DNA of 29,451 nt from VFHP01 sp964443385 (lineage in GTDB: Bacteria; Chloroflexota; Dehalococcoidia; Lucifugimonadales; UBA2985). Every line of letters begins with the position of its first letter. Position 1 is the stretch's first letter. The position numbers were made by a program, and so were the translations under genes. Below the pieces are notes generated by a model. The model saw nothing but the letters and a program-made list of their open reading frames with translations. It did no database searches and had not been told where the DNA came from. The stretch is from contig CAYUCO010000053.1 in assembly GCA_964443385.1 (NCBI GenBank), positions 1-29,451 on the forward strand, in the 5' to 3' direction. Below, piece after piece: positions 9,057 to 17,549 of the stretch.

Positions 9057-9085
9057 ATTATACCATATCCAATTAAGTTTTTAAA
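9057..9085 (-). promoter_or_regulatory. Candidate sigma70-type promoter for the DRTGG gene
   Basis: On the minus strand a perfect TATAAT (9057-9062) lies 38 nt upstream of the ATG, with TTTAAA 17 nt further upstream (9080-9085) as a weak -35. The surrounding 9063-9110 stretch is very AT-rich. Confidence 0.5.
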
Positions 9086-9127
9086 TTAATATTAAAACCC
9101 GCGCAAAAAACTTTTCACGCATTTGCC

Positions 9128-9157
9128 TTGTGGTATACGTGTAATTAAAACTATAAT
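9128..9157 (+). promoter_or_regulatory. Candidate promoter for leuS
   Basis: A perfect TATAAT at 9152-9157 is preceded, 18 nt upstream, by TTGTGG (9128-9133). The predicted transcription start is near 9164, downstream of the ATG at 9160, which supports translation from ATG 9184 instead. Confidence 0.5.
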
Positions 9158-9183
9158 GAATGCCAGTTTCGAGGAATACATCA

Positions 9184-11655
9184 ATGGTAAATCAAAGTTT
9201 AAATAGATATTATTCTCAAGATACAGACATCAAGTGGCAGAATCGCTGGTCTGAAGATAAAATATATCTTGTAAGCGAACAAAGTGCCAAACCAAAGTGG
9301 TACGAACTCACTATGTATCCTTATCCTTCTGGAGATCTACACATTGGACACTGGTATGCTATGGCTCCTGCAGACGCCCACGCTCGCTTCAGGAGAATGC
9401 AAGGATACAACGTGCTTCACCCAATGGGATTTGATGCCTTTGGCCTCCCCGCTGAAAATGCCGCTATCAAAAGGGGAATACACCCTTACACATGGACTAT
9501 GGACAACATAGAAAATATGCGAGGCCAATTGAAATCAATGGGAACCATATATGATTGGCAAAGAGAAATCATATGTGCATTACCGGAATATTATAAATGG
9601 AGTCAGTGGTTATTCCTAAAACTCTATCACGCAGGATTAGCATATAGAGGTAGTGCGCCAGCAAACTGGTGCCCATCGTGTCAAACCGTCTTGGCTAATG
9701 AACAAGTAAAAGAAGGCAGGTGCGAACGATGTGATACTGCTGTAATAAGAAAGGACTTGGAACAGTGGTTCTTTCAAATAACCAAATACGCAGATGAGCT
9801 GATGGACTTTTCTGGTCTAATTGATTGGCCCGAAAAAATCAAAACTATGCAAACTAATTGGATAGGACGTAGTGAAGGTGTAGAGATAGAATTTGACATA
9901 TCTGGATCTGGATCAGAGGAAAACAAAATTAAGACATTTACTACCAGAATAGATACTATATTCGGAGTAACATTTATAGTTATGGCGCCCGAACACCCTT
10001 TGGTCACAGACCTAGTTACCGAAGAACATCGAAGAGACGTTGAAGATTACGTAGACCAGGCCAGAAGACAAACAGAGGTAGAAAGACTATCAACAGAGCA
10101 TGAGAAAACAGGTGTATTCATCGGAGCATATGCCACAAACAACCTAAACAGTGAGCGAGTACCTATTTTCATAGCAGACTATGCTTTGCTTAGTTATGGC
10201 ACTGGTATAGTAATGGGAGTGCCAGCTCATGATCAACGAGATTTCGCTTTTGCTAAAAAATATAACCTCCCTATCAAATTAGTTGTGAGCCCAGACGGAA
10301 ACCATGAACAAGAACTTCTAGAAGCTTATTCCGATGAAGGTATTATGGTGAATTCCGGACAGTTTGATGGAACCTCATCCAAAGAAGCGAAGATTAATAT
10401 CTCTAAGTACATAGAATCTCAGGGCTTTGGCAAGAGAACTCAATCCTACCGAATCCGTGACTGGTTGATTTCCAGACAAAGATATTGGGGCACGCCAATT
10501 CCAGTAGTATACTGTGCCGATTGTGGCATCGTCCCAGTTCCTGAAGAAGATCTACCAATCCTACTACCAGAAGATGCCCAATTCAGGCCCACTGGGGAAT
10601 CTCCATTGAAGTACCATGCCGGTTTCTTACTAACAAAGTGTCCAAAATGTAATCAGGACGCCCAACGAGAGACAGATACTATGGATACATTTGTGGATTC
10701 CTCTTGGTACCATCTTAGATATATTGATCCTAATTACAGCCATGGTCCGATTGATAAAGAATTAGAAAGAAAATGGCTACCTGTAGATCAATACACCGGA
10801 GGGGCTGAGCATGCTGTGATGCACTTACTATATGCAAGATTTTTTAATAAAGCAATGCGAGATATAGGTTTAGTCAACTATGACGAACCATATCTTAGAT
10901 TATTCAATCAAGGCACAATAATAGCCCAGAAAGCCAAAATGAGTAAGTCGAGGGGTAATGTCATAGCTCCAGATCCTTATGTAAAAGAATTCGGGGCAGA
11001 TGTAGTTAGGACTTATTTGATGTTCCTAGGCCCGTGGGATCAGGGTGGTGAATGGTCTGATACTGGTATTAATGGAATGGCTAGATGGCTAAACAGGGTG
11101 TGGGAATTAGCTACACACTCAATCGAAAACAATAATAATGAAGATGAATTATCTGAAAACGATCATGCCCTACTACAAAATACTCATAAAACCATTCGCA
11201 GGGTTCATGGTGACCTAGATAGATTCAAATTCAACACCGCCATAGCTGCAATGATGGAATTAACAAATTTTATGGGCAGAATACGCGACCATCAAGACCT
11301 CAACGTGCACATCTGGAACGATGCAATAGAAAAACTGCTGTTAATGTTGGCTCCTATAGCTCCACATTTCGCTGAGGAACTATGGGATATCACCCAGCAT
11401 TCATATAGTATCCACAATGAACTTTTTCCTGTCTGGGACGACGATATTGCAATGGATCAAGATATAACCTTAATCATCCAAGTAGATGGGAAATTGAGAG
11501 ACCGTATCGAAGTTCCTAGCACTATAGAAGAATCTGAGGCCAAACAACTGGCGATTGCCAGCCCAAAAATAGTGAGTCACATAGCAGGGAAAACCATTAA
11601 ACACATAATTTATGTCCCTGGTCGACTAGTGAATTTAGTGCTGAGTTCAACCTAA
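9184..11655 (+). CDS. leuS: Leucyl-tRNA synthetase
   Basis: 823 aa from ATG 9184, class I synthetase that charges tRNA-Leu. Visible are the HIGH motif in DLHIGHWYAMAP (residues 53-56), the zinc-type insertion NWCPSC...CERC (about 9664-9735), and the editing (CP1) domain with TTRIDTIFG and GTGIVMGVPAHDQRDF. A second Cys-rich segment (YCADCG...CPKC) precedes TDTMDTFVDSSWY, and KMSKS is at residues 585-589. The usual Pro of the TTRPDT editing motif is Ile here. An ATG 24 nt earlier (9160) is in frame, but only 9184 has a ribosome site (GAGGA at 9171-9175), and the predicted promoter would start RNA after 9160. The gene is complete, including the C-terminal domain (IIQVDGKLRDRIEV). Confidence 0.97.
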   Translation: MVNQSLNRYYSQDTDIKWQNRWSEDKIYLVSEQSAKPKWYELTMYPYPSGDLHIGHWYAMAPADAHARFRRMQGYNVLHPMGFDAFGLPAENAAIKRGIHPYTWTMDNIENMRGQLKSMGTIYDWQREIICALPEYYKWSQWLFLKLYHAGLAYRGSAPANWCPSCQTVLANEQVKEGRCERCDTAVIRKDLEQWFFQITKYADELMDFSGLIDWPEKIKTMQTNWIGRSEGVEIEFDISGSGSEENKIKTFTTRIDTIFGVTFIVMAPEHPLVTDLVTEEHRRDVEDYVDQARRQTEVERLSTEHEKTGVFIGAYATNNLNSERVPIFIADYALLSYGTGIVMGVPAHDQRDFAFAKKYNLPIKLVVSPDGNHEQELLEAYSDEGIMVNSGQFDGTSSKEAKINISKYIESQGFGKRTQSYRIRDWLISRQRYWGTPIPVVYCADCGIVPVPEEDLPILLPEDAQFRPTGESPLKYHAGFLLTKCPKCNQDAQRETDTMDTFVDSSWYHLRYIDPNYSHGPIDKELERKWLPVDQYTGGAEHAVMHLLYARFFNKAMRDIGLVNYDEPYLRLFNQGTIIAQKAKMSKSRGNVIAPDPYVKEFGADVVRTYLMFLGPWDQGGEWSDTGINGMARWLNRVWELATHSIENNNNEDELSENDHALLQNTHKTIRRVHGDLDRFKFNTAIAAMMELTNFMGRIRDHQDLNVHIWNDAIEKLLLMLAPIAPHFAEELWDITQHSYSIHNELFPVWDDDIAMDQDITLIIQVDGKLRDRIEVPSTIEESEAKQLAIASPKIVSHIAGKTIKHIIYVPGRLVNLVLSST

Positions 11656-11679
11656 CTCGTCAGTTACCCAAAACCTTAT

Positions 11680-12414
11680 CTAGCCATTGATTTCCCTAAT
11701 CACCCTAGACAAACCTCCGAACCTTAACCTAAATAGGCCTCTTAGGTCATCTTTAGCAGTCTTAATTACATTAACTCTACTGTCCGGATCGTCCACCCAC
11801 CTAACCGGAATGTCTTTTATGCTAAAACCGCATTTTTCTGCCACAATCAAAAGCTCCGAGTCAAAAAACCAACCATTGTCATGTATTTTAGGTAGCAGTA
11901 TTTTTGCGGATTGAGTCGTCATAGCTTTAAACCCGCACTGGGCATCTGAGAATTTGTTTAGAAACATAGATTTAATTATCATGTTGTAGCATCTGGAAGT
12001 AATTTCTCTCTTAATTGTACGCCTGCTGACTATAGACCCCTTCATCAAACGTGACCCAATTGCAAGGTCAAAACTCTCCTCGTCCAGGGCCCTTACTAAA
12101 TCTGTAAATGAACTAAGATCGGTTGACAGATCCACATCCATATAGGCGACTATGTCAGCTGTACTTGCTAGCCACGCCTGTTTCAAAGCTCTACCTCTAC
12201 CTCTGGCCTCTATTCTCATCCAAGAAACTTCCTCGTTCGCCTCAGACAAGTCTGAGGCTATTTCTGATGTTCTATCAGTTGAACCATTATCTGCTATCAC
12301 AATACGACAAGTATATGGACAATCTGTAGATAAGAACTTCTTTAGAGTATCTATACATACTGGAAGAGCTTTCTCTTCATTTAGTACTGGTATAACTATA
12401 TCCACTAACGACAT
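11680..12414 (-). CDS. Family 2 glycosyltransferase (DPM1/ALG5-like)
   Basis: 244 aa, soluble GT-A fold transferase. It shows VDIVIPVLNEE at the N-terminus, ADNGSTDRT (residues 41-49) for nucleotide-sugar binding, and YMDVDLSTD with the DxD metal-binding pair D93/D95. Further on are GSRL and DAQCGFKAM, both typical of polyprenyl-phosphate mannose/glucose synthases. I see no C-terminal membrane helices, so it would act peripherally at the membrane, probably moving a sugar to a polyprenyl phosphate; donor and acceptor cannot be told from sequence. It is the last gene of the minus-strand purine cluster, 34 nt after purH, and converges with leuS across 24 nt. Confidence 0.85.
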   Translation of the reverse strand: MSLVDIVIPVLNEEKALPVCIDTLKKFLSTDCPYTCRIVIADNGSTDRTSEIASDLSEANEEVSWMRIEARGRGRALKQAWLASTADIVAYMDVDLSTDLSSFTDLVRALDEESFDLAIGSRLMKGSIVSRRTIKREITSRCYNMIIKSMFLNKFSDAQCGFKAMTTQSAKILLPKIHDNGWFFDSELLIVAEKCGFSIKDIPVRWVDDPDSRVNVIKTAKDDLRGLFRLRFGGLSRVIREING

Positions 12415-12448
12415 AATAACTTAGTCTATTAGCTTAATCTGTAAAAGG

Positions 12449-13969
12449 TCAGTGGCGAAAATGACGAACTCCTGTAAATACCATAAACAATCCAAGCCTA
12501 TCAGCGGCCTCTATTACCTCATCATCTCTAATAGATCCTCCGGGCTGCACGACTCCTGCAATACCTCCTTCTGCACCTGCCTCCACCCCATCCGCAAACG
12601 GAAAGAATGCATCAGAAGCTAATATCGAGTCTTTTGAGGAGTTCCCTGCAGCTTTAATAGCAAGGTGTACGCTATTAATACGATTTGGTTGACCTGCACC
12701 CATTCCTAACAACATTTCGTCTTTGGCTAATACTATCGCATTTGATTTTACATGCTTGACTGCCTTCCAAGCAAAAGCCATGTCCTCCAATTCTTTATTA
12801 TTAGGTTTTCTTTTTGTTACCACCTGCCAAGAAGTCGGATCTTCTTCCAATACGTCTTGAGTTTGTATAAGCATGCCACCTGAAACTTGTCTGGTTTCTA
12901 ATATGTTATTATAGCCACCATAATTAATATTATCTGCAACTGCCAAAATTCTTAAATCACGTTTTTTCTTTAACAACTCCAGAGCTTCCATTTGAAAATC
13001 TGGGGCTATCACTATTTCATAGAACACCTTACTCATGGCTTGAGCAACTTCAAGTGTTACTTGGCGATTAAACGCTACAATCCCACCAAATGCTGAAACC
13101 GGATCTCCTTGGAAAGCCCTGTTGTAAGCATCTAGTTGACTATCGTGGGATGCTAACCCACAAGTATTCGTGTGCTTGATAATCGCTACCGCGTTTCTTT
13201 TCAAATCTGTTACTGCCCGCCAAGCCGAATCCGCGTCCAATATATTATTATATGACAACTCTTTGCCATGCAATTGACTAGCTGATGCAATACCAGAACT
13301 TGAAGAGTCTGCATAGAATGCAGCCTTTTGGTGTGGGTTTTCCCCATACCTTAAGTCATAAAGTTTCTGGTAGGCAAAGGTTGTTTCTTCAGGAAAATCC
13401 CCATCCATTAGATAACGAGATATAGCTGTATCATATACCGCTACGTGCTGAAATGCTTTAAAAGCCAAATGCTTCCTGTCCTGAGTTGAAACAGTCCCGG
13501 ATAATATCTTCTCGGAAACCCAACCATAGTCAGATGGATCAACTATTACGACAACGGAAGGAAAGTTCTTTGCCGCTGCGCGAATCATTGTCGGACCACC
13601 AATGTCTATGTTCTCTAAGGCATCATCCAGAGTAACATCTGGCTTGGATATAGTTTCCACAAAAGGATATAAATTTACCACCACTACATCTATAGTATCT
13701 ATTTTGTGAGAGTTCAGTTCTTCCAGGTGTTCTGTTTTATTTCTTCTGGCGAGAATCCCCCCGTAAATCGCAGGATGCAAAGTTTTCACGCGACCACCAA
13801 GGATTTCAGGAGATCCAGTGACGTCGGCAACCTGTTTCACAGGGTATCCTGCAGTTTTTATGGATTCATAAGTCCCACCAGTACTAATTAACTCAAACCC
13901 GGCTTCACACAAATTACTAGCAAGTTCGGTTACATTAGTCTTATCATAAACACTGAGCAAAGCTCTCAT
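12449..13969 (-). CDS. purH: Bifunctional AICAR formyltransferase / IMP cyclohydrolase
   Basis: 506 aa, catalyses the last two steps of IMP synthesis. The N-terminal IMP cyclohydrolase (MGS-like) domain shows LLSVYDKTNV, STGGTYESI, GRVKTLHPAIYGGILARR and NLYPF. The C-terminal AICAR transformylase domain contains the IIKHTNTCGLA segment with its catalytic Lys-His pair and DAFFPFADGVE, and ends in FTGVRHFRH, the expected family terminus. The usual NPCG in the active-site segment is NTCG. The start ATG has AGAGG 6 nt upstream (13976-13980), overlapping the end of purM, from which purH is separated by 9 nt. Confidence 0.97.
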   Translation of the reverse strand: MRALLSVYDKTNVTELASNLCEAGFELISTGGTYESIKTAGYPVKQVADVTGSPEILGGRVKTLHPAIYGGILARRNKTEHLEELNSHKIDTIDVVVVNLYPFVETISKPDVTLDDALENIDIGGPTMIRAAAKNFPSVVVIVDPSDYGWVSEKILSGTVSTQDRKHLAFKAFQHVAVYDTAISRYLMDGDFPEETTFAYQKLYDLRYGENPHQKAAFYADSSSSGIASASQLHGKELSYNNILDADSAWRAVTDLKRNAVAIIKHTNTCGLASHDSQLDAYNRAFQGDPVSAFGGIVAFNRQVTLEVAQAMSKVFYEIVIAPDFQMEALELLKKKRDLRILAVADNINYGGYNNILETRQVSGGMLIQTQDVLEEDPTSWQVVTKRKPNNKELEDMAFAWKAVKHVKSNAIVLAKDEMLLGMGAGQPNRINSVHLAIKAAGNSSKDSILASDAFFPFADGVEAGAEGGIAGVVQPGGSIRDDEVIEAADRLGLFMVFTGVRHFRH

Positions 13970-13978
13970 TAAAAACCT

Positions 13979-14983
13979 CTATATAATGATTTCTTGTTCT
14001 GCAATAACTTCCCCAATAATCATACATTCAGGTACAAGACTACAAATGTCTCGCACTTTACTAGGGTCACAGGCCAACACCATACCGATACCCATGTTGA
14101 AAACTCTAAACATCTCGGTTTCTTCAACATTGCCGGTTTCTTGAATCAATCTGAATATAGGAGGAACAGTCCAAGTAGATTTATCGAATCTTGCCCCAAG
14201 ACCGGAAGGTAGTATTCTGGGCATATTTTCAGGTATGCCGCCTCCTGTAATGTGGGACATACCTTTTATGAGAGGTAAAACTGGTTCGAGTAAAGGGTAA
14301 TAACATCTATGTGGCTCCATTAAACTCTCACCCAAACTTCTATCTAGATCCCCAATCCTAGTATTTAAAATAGATGGATTGGCTTCCAAATTAAACACTT
14401 TTCGCGCCAGTGAATATCCATTCGTATGAAGCCCTGAAGATAATAATCCCAACAATACATCACCGGGCAAAATAGCAGATCCATTGATTATTTTATCTTT
14501 TTCAACCACTCCAACCGCAAAACCAGCCATGTCGAACTCATTACCGGTATAAATGCCAGGTAATTCTGCTGTCTCACCTCCGATTAAAGAACATCCCACT
14601 TCCTGACAAGCTTTTGCTGCTCCGGCTACCAGATCTTCGACTTTTTTTGTGTCGAGACTGCCCACACCGATATAGTCAAGAAAAAATATTGGTTTCGCAC
14701 CTGAAACAAAAACGTCATTAACACAATGATTCACTAAATCCACGCCAACTGTGTCAAATCTGCCAGTCAAGTTAGCAATTCTTAATTTAGTTCCAGGTGA
14801 GTCAGTGCTTGATACCAATACAGGTTTATTATATCCCTGAAGTTCATACATTCCTCCAAAGAAACCAACCCCACCCACAACCTCTTTCTGCAATGTCTTT
14901 GAGGCTATGTCAATTATAGATTCCTTTGCAGCTTGGGCGGCATCTCTATCTACCCCTGCCGAAAGATAAGTATCACGATTCAT
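13979..14983 (-). CDS. purM: Phosphoribosylformylglycinamidine cyclo-ligase (AIR synthetase)
   Basis: 334 aa, ATP-dependent ring closure of FGAM to AIR in purine synthesis. Family motifs seen are VSSTDSPGTKL, DTVGVDLVNHCVNDV, CSLIGGETAELPG, GLLSSGLHTNGYSLARK and HITGGGIPENMPRI. The length fits the family. The gene lies 12 nt after purF and 9 nt before purH. No clear ribosome site precedes the ATG, which suggests that translation is coupled to purF. Confidence 0.97.
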   Translation of the reverse strand: MNRDTYLSAGVDRDAAQAAKESIIDIASKTLQKEVVGGVGFFGGMYELQGYNKPVLVSSTDSPGTKLRIANLTGRFDTVGVDLVNHCVNDVFVSGAKPIFFLDYIGVGSLDTKKVEDLVAGAAKACQEVGCSLIGGETAELPGIYTGNEFDMAGFAVGVVEKDKIINGSAILPGDVLLGLLSSGLHTNGYSLARKVFNLEANPSILNTRIGDLDRSLGESLMEPHRCYYPLLEPVLPLIKGMSHITGGGIPENMPRILPSGLGARFDKSTWTVPPIFRLIQETGNVEETEMFRVFNMGIGMVLACDPSKVRDICSLVPECMIIGEVIAEQEIII

Positions 14984-14995
14984 AAAGCATCACAA

Positions 14996-16441
14996 TTATA
15001 ACTGTGTTGTGGTTTCCAGTGCCAATTTATGCATAGATAATTGAACTGGAACAGGGTGGTTACCAGTAAAACACCCGAGACAATGGTTAGTGCCATTTCC
15101 GCCTACAGATTCTACGAGACCCTCAACACTGAGGTATCCTAAGGAATCTGCCCCAACAAAATTCTTTATCTCCTGTATAGTTTTGTTCGCTGCTATCAAT
15201 TCATCATAAGAAGCCATATCCACCCCCAATTGACACGGATGTTGTATAGGGGGAGCACAAACCCTTAGATGAATTTCTGTCGCTCCAGCCTTCCGAAGCA
15301 GATTTACCACATGCGGTGTAGTCGTCCCTCTAACAATGCTATCATCTACTACCACGAGCTTCTTACCTTCAACCACTTCCGGAAGTGTGTTGAACTTCAA
15401 CCTAACCCCCAAACCTCTGACTCTTTGATCCGGTTCTATAAAAGTTCTACCTACATATCTGTTTTTCAGGAGCCCTTCACTGTATGGGATACCAGACTCC
15501 TGAGCATAGCCCACAGCAGCGGCAGTAGCTGAATCTGGTATGCCTATTACCACATCCGCGTCTATAGGATGTTCCCTGGCCAATTGAGCTCCCATTGATT
15601 TCCTTACTGAATAGGTCAGCTTGCCGTCTATAAGACTGTCTGGTCTTGCAAAATATATTTGCTCAAAGATACAAGATGCTACTCTACGCTCTTTACTCTT
15701 GTGTAAAGTTCTCAGTCCATCTTTGTTTATTATAATCGCCTCTCCAGGTTCTATATCCCTAACTAAATCAGCACCGAGATTATCTAAGGCACAACTCTCG
15801 GACGCCACTATCCAACCGCCATTGATAGTGCCGACACATAGTGGTCTAACTCCAAGAGGATCTCTGACTGCTATTAAGGAATCTTCCGTTAATATGGTTA
15901 AAGAATAGGCACCATGTACTCGCCGCATAATATATTGTATCCTCTGTTGCCAGTCAGATACTGGCGCATTAGTAAGTAAATGAGCTATTATCTCTGTGTC
16001 TGTGGTAGACGAGAAATGACAGCCAAGTAACTCTAATTCCTTCTTCAATTCAACAGCATTAACTACATTACCATTATGTGCCAACGCCAAATCAACGTTG
16101 GGACCATTTATTACAATTGGCTGTGCATTACATAACAAACTTGAACCCGCGGTTGAATATCTGGTATGACCAATAGCTACGCTACCAGATAACTTCGCAA
16201 GATCTTCTTCTTTAAACGCTTGAGCTACCAACCCCATAGAGGTGACGGAACGAATAGCATTGCCATCAAACACGCTTATCCCTGCACTCTCTTGACCCCT
16301 ATGCTGCAAGGCAAATAAAGCAAAGAATGTCAATCTGGCAACATCTTCATTAGGCGCATACACTCCGACGACCCCACAACTTTCTTGGGGTATATCATCG
16401 TTTTCTTCTGTGGATGGAAACGGGGAAAAGGCCGCTTTAAT
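14996..16441 (-). CDS. purF: Amidophosphoribosyltransferase, probable ATT start
   Basis: First committed enzyme of purine synthesis (PRPP + glutamine to phosphoribosylamine). The first ATG in frame (16363) would give 455 aa but would lack the catalytic N-terminal Cys. The open frame continues upstream through SCGVVGVY, the expected glutaminase start, to a stop at 16454-16456. No ATG, GTG or TTG lies between that stop and the Cys. An ATT at 16439-16441 sits 6 nt after GGAGG (16448-16452) and gives 481 aa with a 21-residue propeptide ending QES before Cys22, the usual Ntn-hydrolase arrangement. Other motifs are ALQHRGQESAG, the PRPP loop VVVDDSIVRGTTT, and Cys residues in CIFEQIYFARP, HPC and CLGC that match a [4Fe-4S] B. 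subtilis-type enzyme. Confidence 0.93.
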   Translation of the reverse strand: MKAAFSPFPSTEENDDIPQESCGVVGVYAPNEDVARLTFFALFALQHRGQESAGISVFDGNAIRSVTSMGLVAQAFKEEDLAKLSGSVAIGHTRYSTAGSSLLCNAQPIVINGPNVDLALAHNGNVVNAVELKKELELLGCHFSSTTDTEIIAHLLTNAPVSDWQQRIQYIMRRVHGAYSLTILTEDSLIAVRDPLGVRPLCVGTINGGWIVASESCALDNLGADLVRDIEPGEAIIINKDGLRTLHKSKERRVASCIFEQIYFARPDSLIDGKLTYSVRKSMGAQLAREHPIDADVVIGIPDSATAAAVGYAQESGIPYSEGLLKNRYVGRTFIEPDQRVRGLGVRLKFNTLPEVVEGKKLVVVDDSIVRGTTTPHVVNLLRKAGATEIHLRVCAPPIQHPCQLGVDMASYDELIAANKTIQEIKNFVGADSLGYLSVEGLVESVGGNGTNHCLGCFTGNHPVPVQLSMHKLALETTTQL

Positions 16442-16447
16442 AAAAAG

Positions 16448-16501
16448 CCTCCGTCAAAGGTATTGTACATAAATTTTATGCTGTCAAACCAGACCAGTCA
16501 A
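16448..16501 (-). promoter_or_regulatory. purF promoter and ribosome binding site
   Basis: Minus strand: TTGACT (16496-16501), 17-nt spacer, TAAAAT (16473-16478), each 5/6 to consensus. RNA would start near 16466, leaving a leader of about 25 nt that contains GGAGG (16448-16452). This fits translation from the ATT at 16439-16441. An out-of-frame ATG at 16468-16470 lies at or upstream of the predicted RNA start. Confidence 0.65.
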
Positions 16502-16571
16502 TCCCTGCAGACTTAGAAAATTCGCTCTGATAGTAGACCAATTTTGTTATAAAACATCATTTAATCAATAA

Positions 16572-16606
16572 GACATGTTGACATGTATTATCCAAAACTT
16601 TAAATT
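16572..16606 (+). promoter_or_regulatory. Candidate fmdB promoter with repeated GACATGT
   Basis: TTGACA (16578-16583), 17-nt spacer, TAAATT (16601-16606). The heptamer GACATGT occurs twice with one base between (16572-16578 and 16580-16586), overlapping the -35, so a regulator could bind here. The rest of the 233-nt divergent purF/fmdB spacer shows nothing else I can support. Confidence 0.5.
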
Positions 16607-16674
16607 ACCTTTATCCATTTTTAAAACAATAACTATGCTATATGCAAATGTGGTTTTGCAATATTGGAGGATAA

Positions 16675-16953
16675 GTGCCAATCTACGAGTATCATTGTTC
16701 TAGTTGTAACAGCAACTTTGAACTAAAACAAGGTTTTGATGCAGACACTGTGCAACCTTGCCCTGACTGTAAATCATCGTCACAAAGAAATTTCAACGTG
16801 CCTACAGTTATATACAAAGGCAGTGGCTTCTATACCACAGACTATGCACGAAAGAATACTCCGCCTGCCAACACCTCTAGCACTACAACTCCAAAAACAG
16901 AAACCTCTAGCCAGAAAACTGAAAGTAAGACTGAAACAAATACCAAAGAATAG
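16675..16953 (+). CDS. FmdB-family zinc ribbon protein
   Basis: 92 aa. The N-terminal zinc ribbon MPIYEYHCSSC...PCPDC has ligands C8, C11, C29 and C32, followed by YKGSGFYTTDY, all typical of the FmdB/CxxC_CXXC_SSSS family. Residues about 60-92 are a low-complexity Thr/Ser/Lys/Glu tail that is probably disordered. The start is GTG at 16675 directly after GGAGG (16666-16670). Family members are small putative regulatory proteins of uncertain function. dtd follows 17 nt downstream in the same direction and is probably co-transcribed. Confidence 0.9.
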   Translation: MPIYEYHCSSCNSNFELKQGFDADTVQPCPDCKSSSQRNFNVPTVIYKGSGFYTTDYARKNTPPANTSSTTTPKTETSSQKTESKTETNTKE

Positions 16954-16970
16954 TTCAAAGGTTTTGTCAT

Positions 16971-17468
16971 TTGAGAGCTATAGTTCAAAGAGTATCTAAG
17001 GCTTACGTTACGGCTCCTTACCACTCTACTTCGAACTTCTTACTTAAACCTAGAAGCAGAGCTTATCGGGAAAAGAGATCCATAGGAAGAGGCCTTGTTG
17101 TACTGATCGGCGTAGAGGTTGGAGATACAGAGGATGATGCAACTTACATAGCTGACAAAGTAACAAATTTAAGGATATTCGACGATACAGAACAAAAATT
17201 CCATTATTCTGCGAAACAATTGGGCTTGGATATTTTAATTGTAAGCAATTTTACGTTGATGGCAGAAACTAGAAAAGGCAGGAGGCCTTCTTTCGGTAGA
17301 GCGGCTACTTCAACATTAGCTGATCCGGTTTTTACTACTATTGTGGAGAAGTTTACAGAAACAAAACTAAAAATCGTTACTGGCTACTTTGGACAAAACA
17401 TGTCTTTAGAGATTCATAACGATGGACCCGTGACAATACTAATTGATAGTAGAAAGAAAGATTTGTGA
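16971..17468 (+). CDS. dtd: D-aminoacyl-tRNA deacylase, with an N-terminal insertion
   Basis: 165 aa, against about 145 for most members. It removes D-amino acids from mischarged tRNAs. Visible are MRAIVQRVSKAYVT, IGRGLVVLIGV, the TRKGRRPSF segment and NDGPVT with the Gly-cisPro motif. Residues about 15-37 form a basic stretch longer than the usual short beta hairpin (family pattern VTVDGEVVGEIGRG), an extra 15 or so residues. The conserved SQFTL is SNFTL (Asn93) here. The start is TTG at 16971 with AAAGG 9 nt upstream (16957-16961); MRA(I/V)VQRV is the usual N-terminus, so the start is well supported. Confidence 0.92.
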   Translation: MRAIVQRVSKAYVTAPYHSTSNFLLKPRSRAYREKRSIGRGLVVLIGVEVGDTEDDATYIADKVTNLRIFDDTEQKFHYSAKQLGLDILIVSNFTLMAETRKGRRPSFGRAATSTLADPVFTTIVEKFTETKLKIVTGYFGQNMSLEIHNDGPVTILIDSRKKDL

Positions 17469-17519
17469 CATTTCCCTTGAGGAACACAGCTCATGTCAGT
17501 AGTAAATCATTAAAAATGC

Positions 17520-17549
17520 TTGTCTATATCAATGCTTTTCTGATATAGT
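17520..17549 (+). promoter_or_regulatory. tRNA-Ser promoter with internal palindrome
   Basis: TTGTCT (17520-17525), 18-nt spacer, TATAGT (17544-17549), with a TGA extended -10 in front (17541-17543). A perfect 8-bp inverted repeat, CTATATCA (17524-17531) and TGATATAG (17541-17548) with a 9-nt loop, spans the -35/-10 interval, so it could act as an operator or be coincidental. RNA would start about 6 nt before the mature tRNA. Confidence 0.6.

Noticed and set aside
9086..9127. Imperfect GCG/CGC-ended inverted repeat in the divergent spacer upstream of leuS
   Set aside because: Too many mismatches and dominated by A and T runs; no support as an operator or terminator.
9160..9183. leuS start at ATG 9160
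   Set aside because: No ribosome site, and the TATAAT at 9152-9157 would start RNA downstream of it; ATG 9184 has GAGGA at proper spacing.
16468..16470. ATG upstream of purF as its true start
   Set aside because: It is out of frame with purF and lies at or upstream of the predicted RNA start, so it could serve only if there were a sequencing indel.
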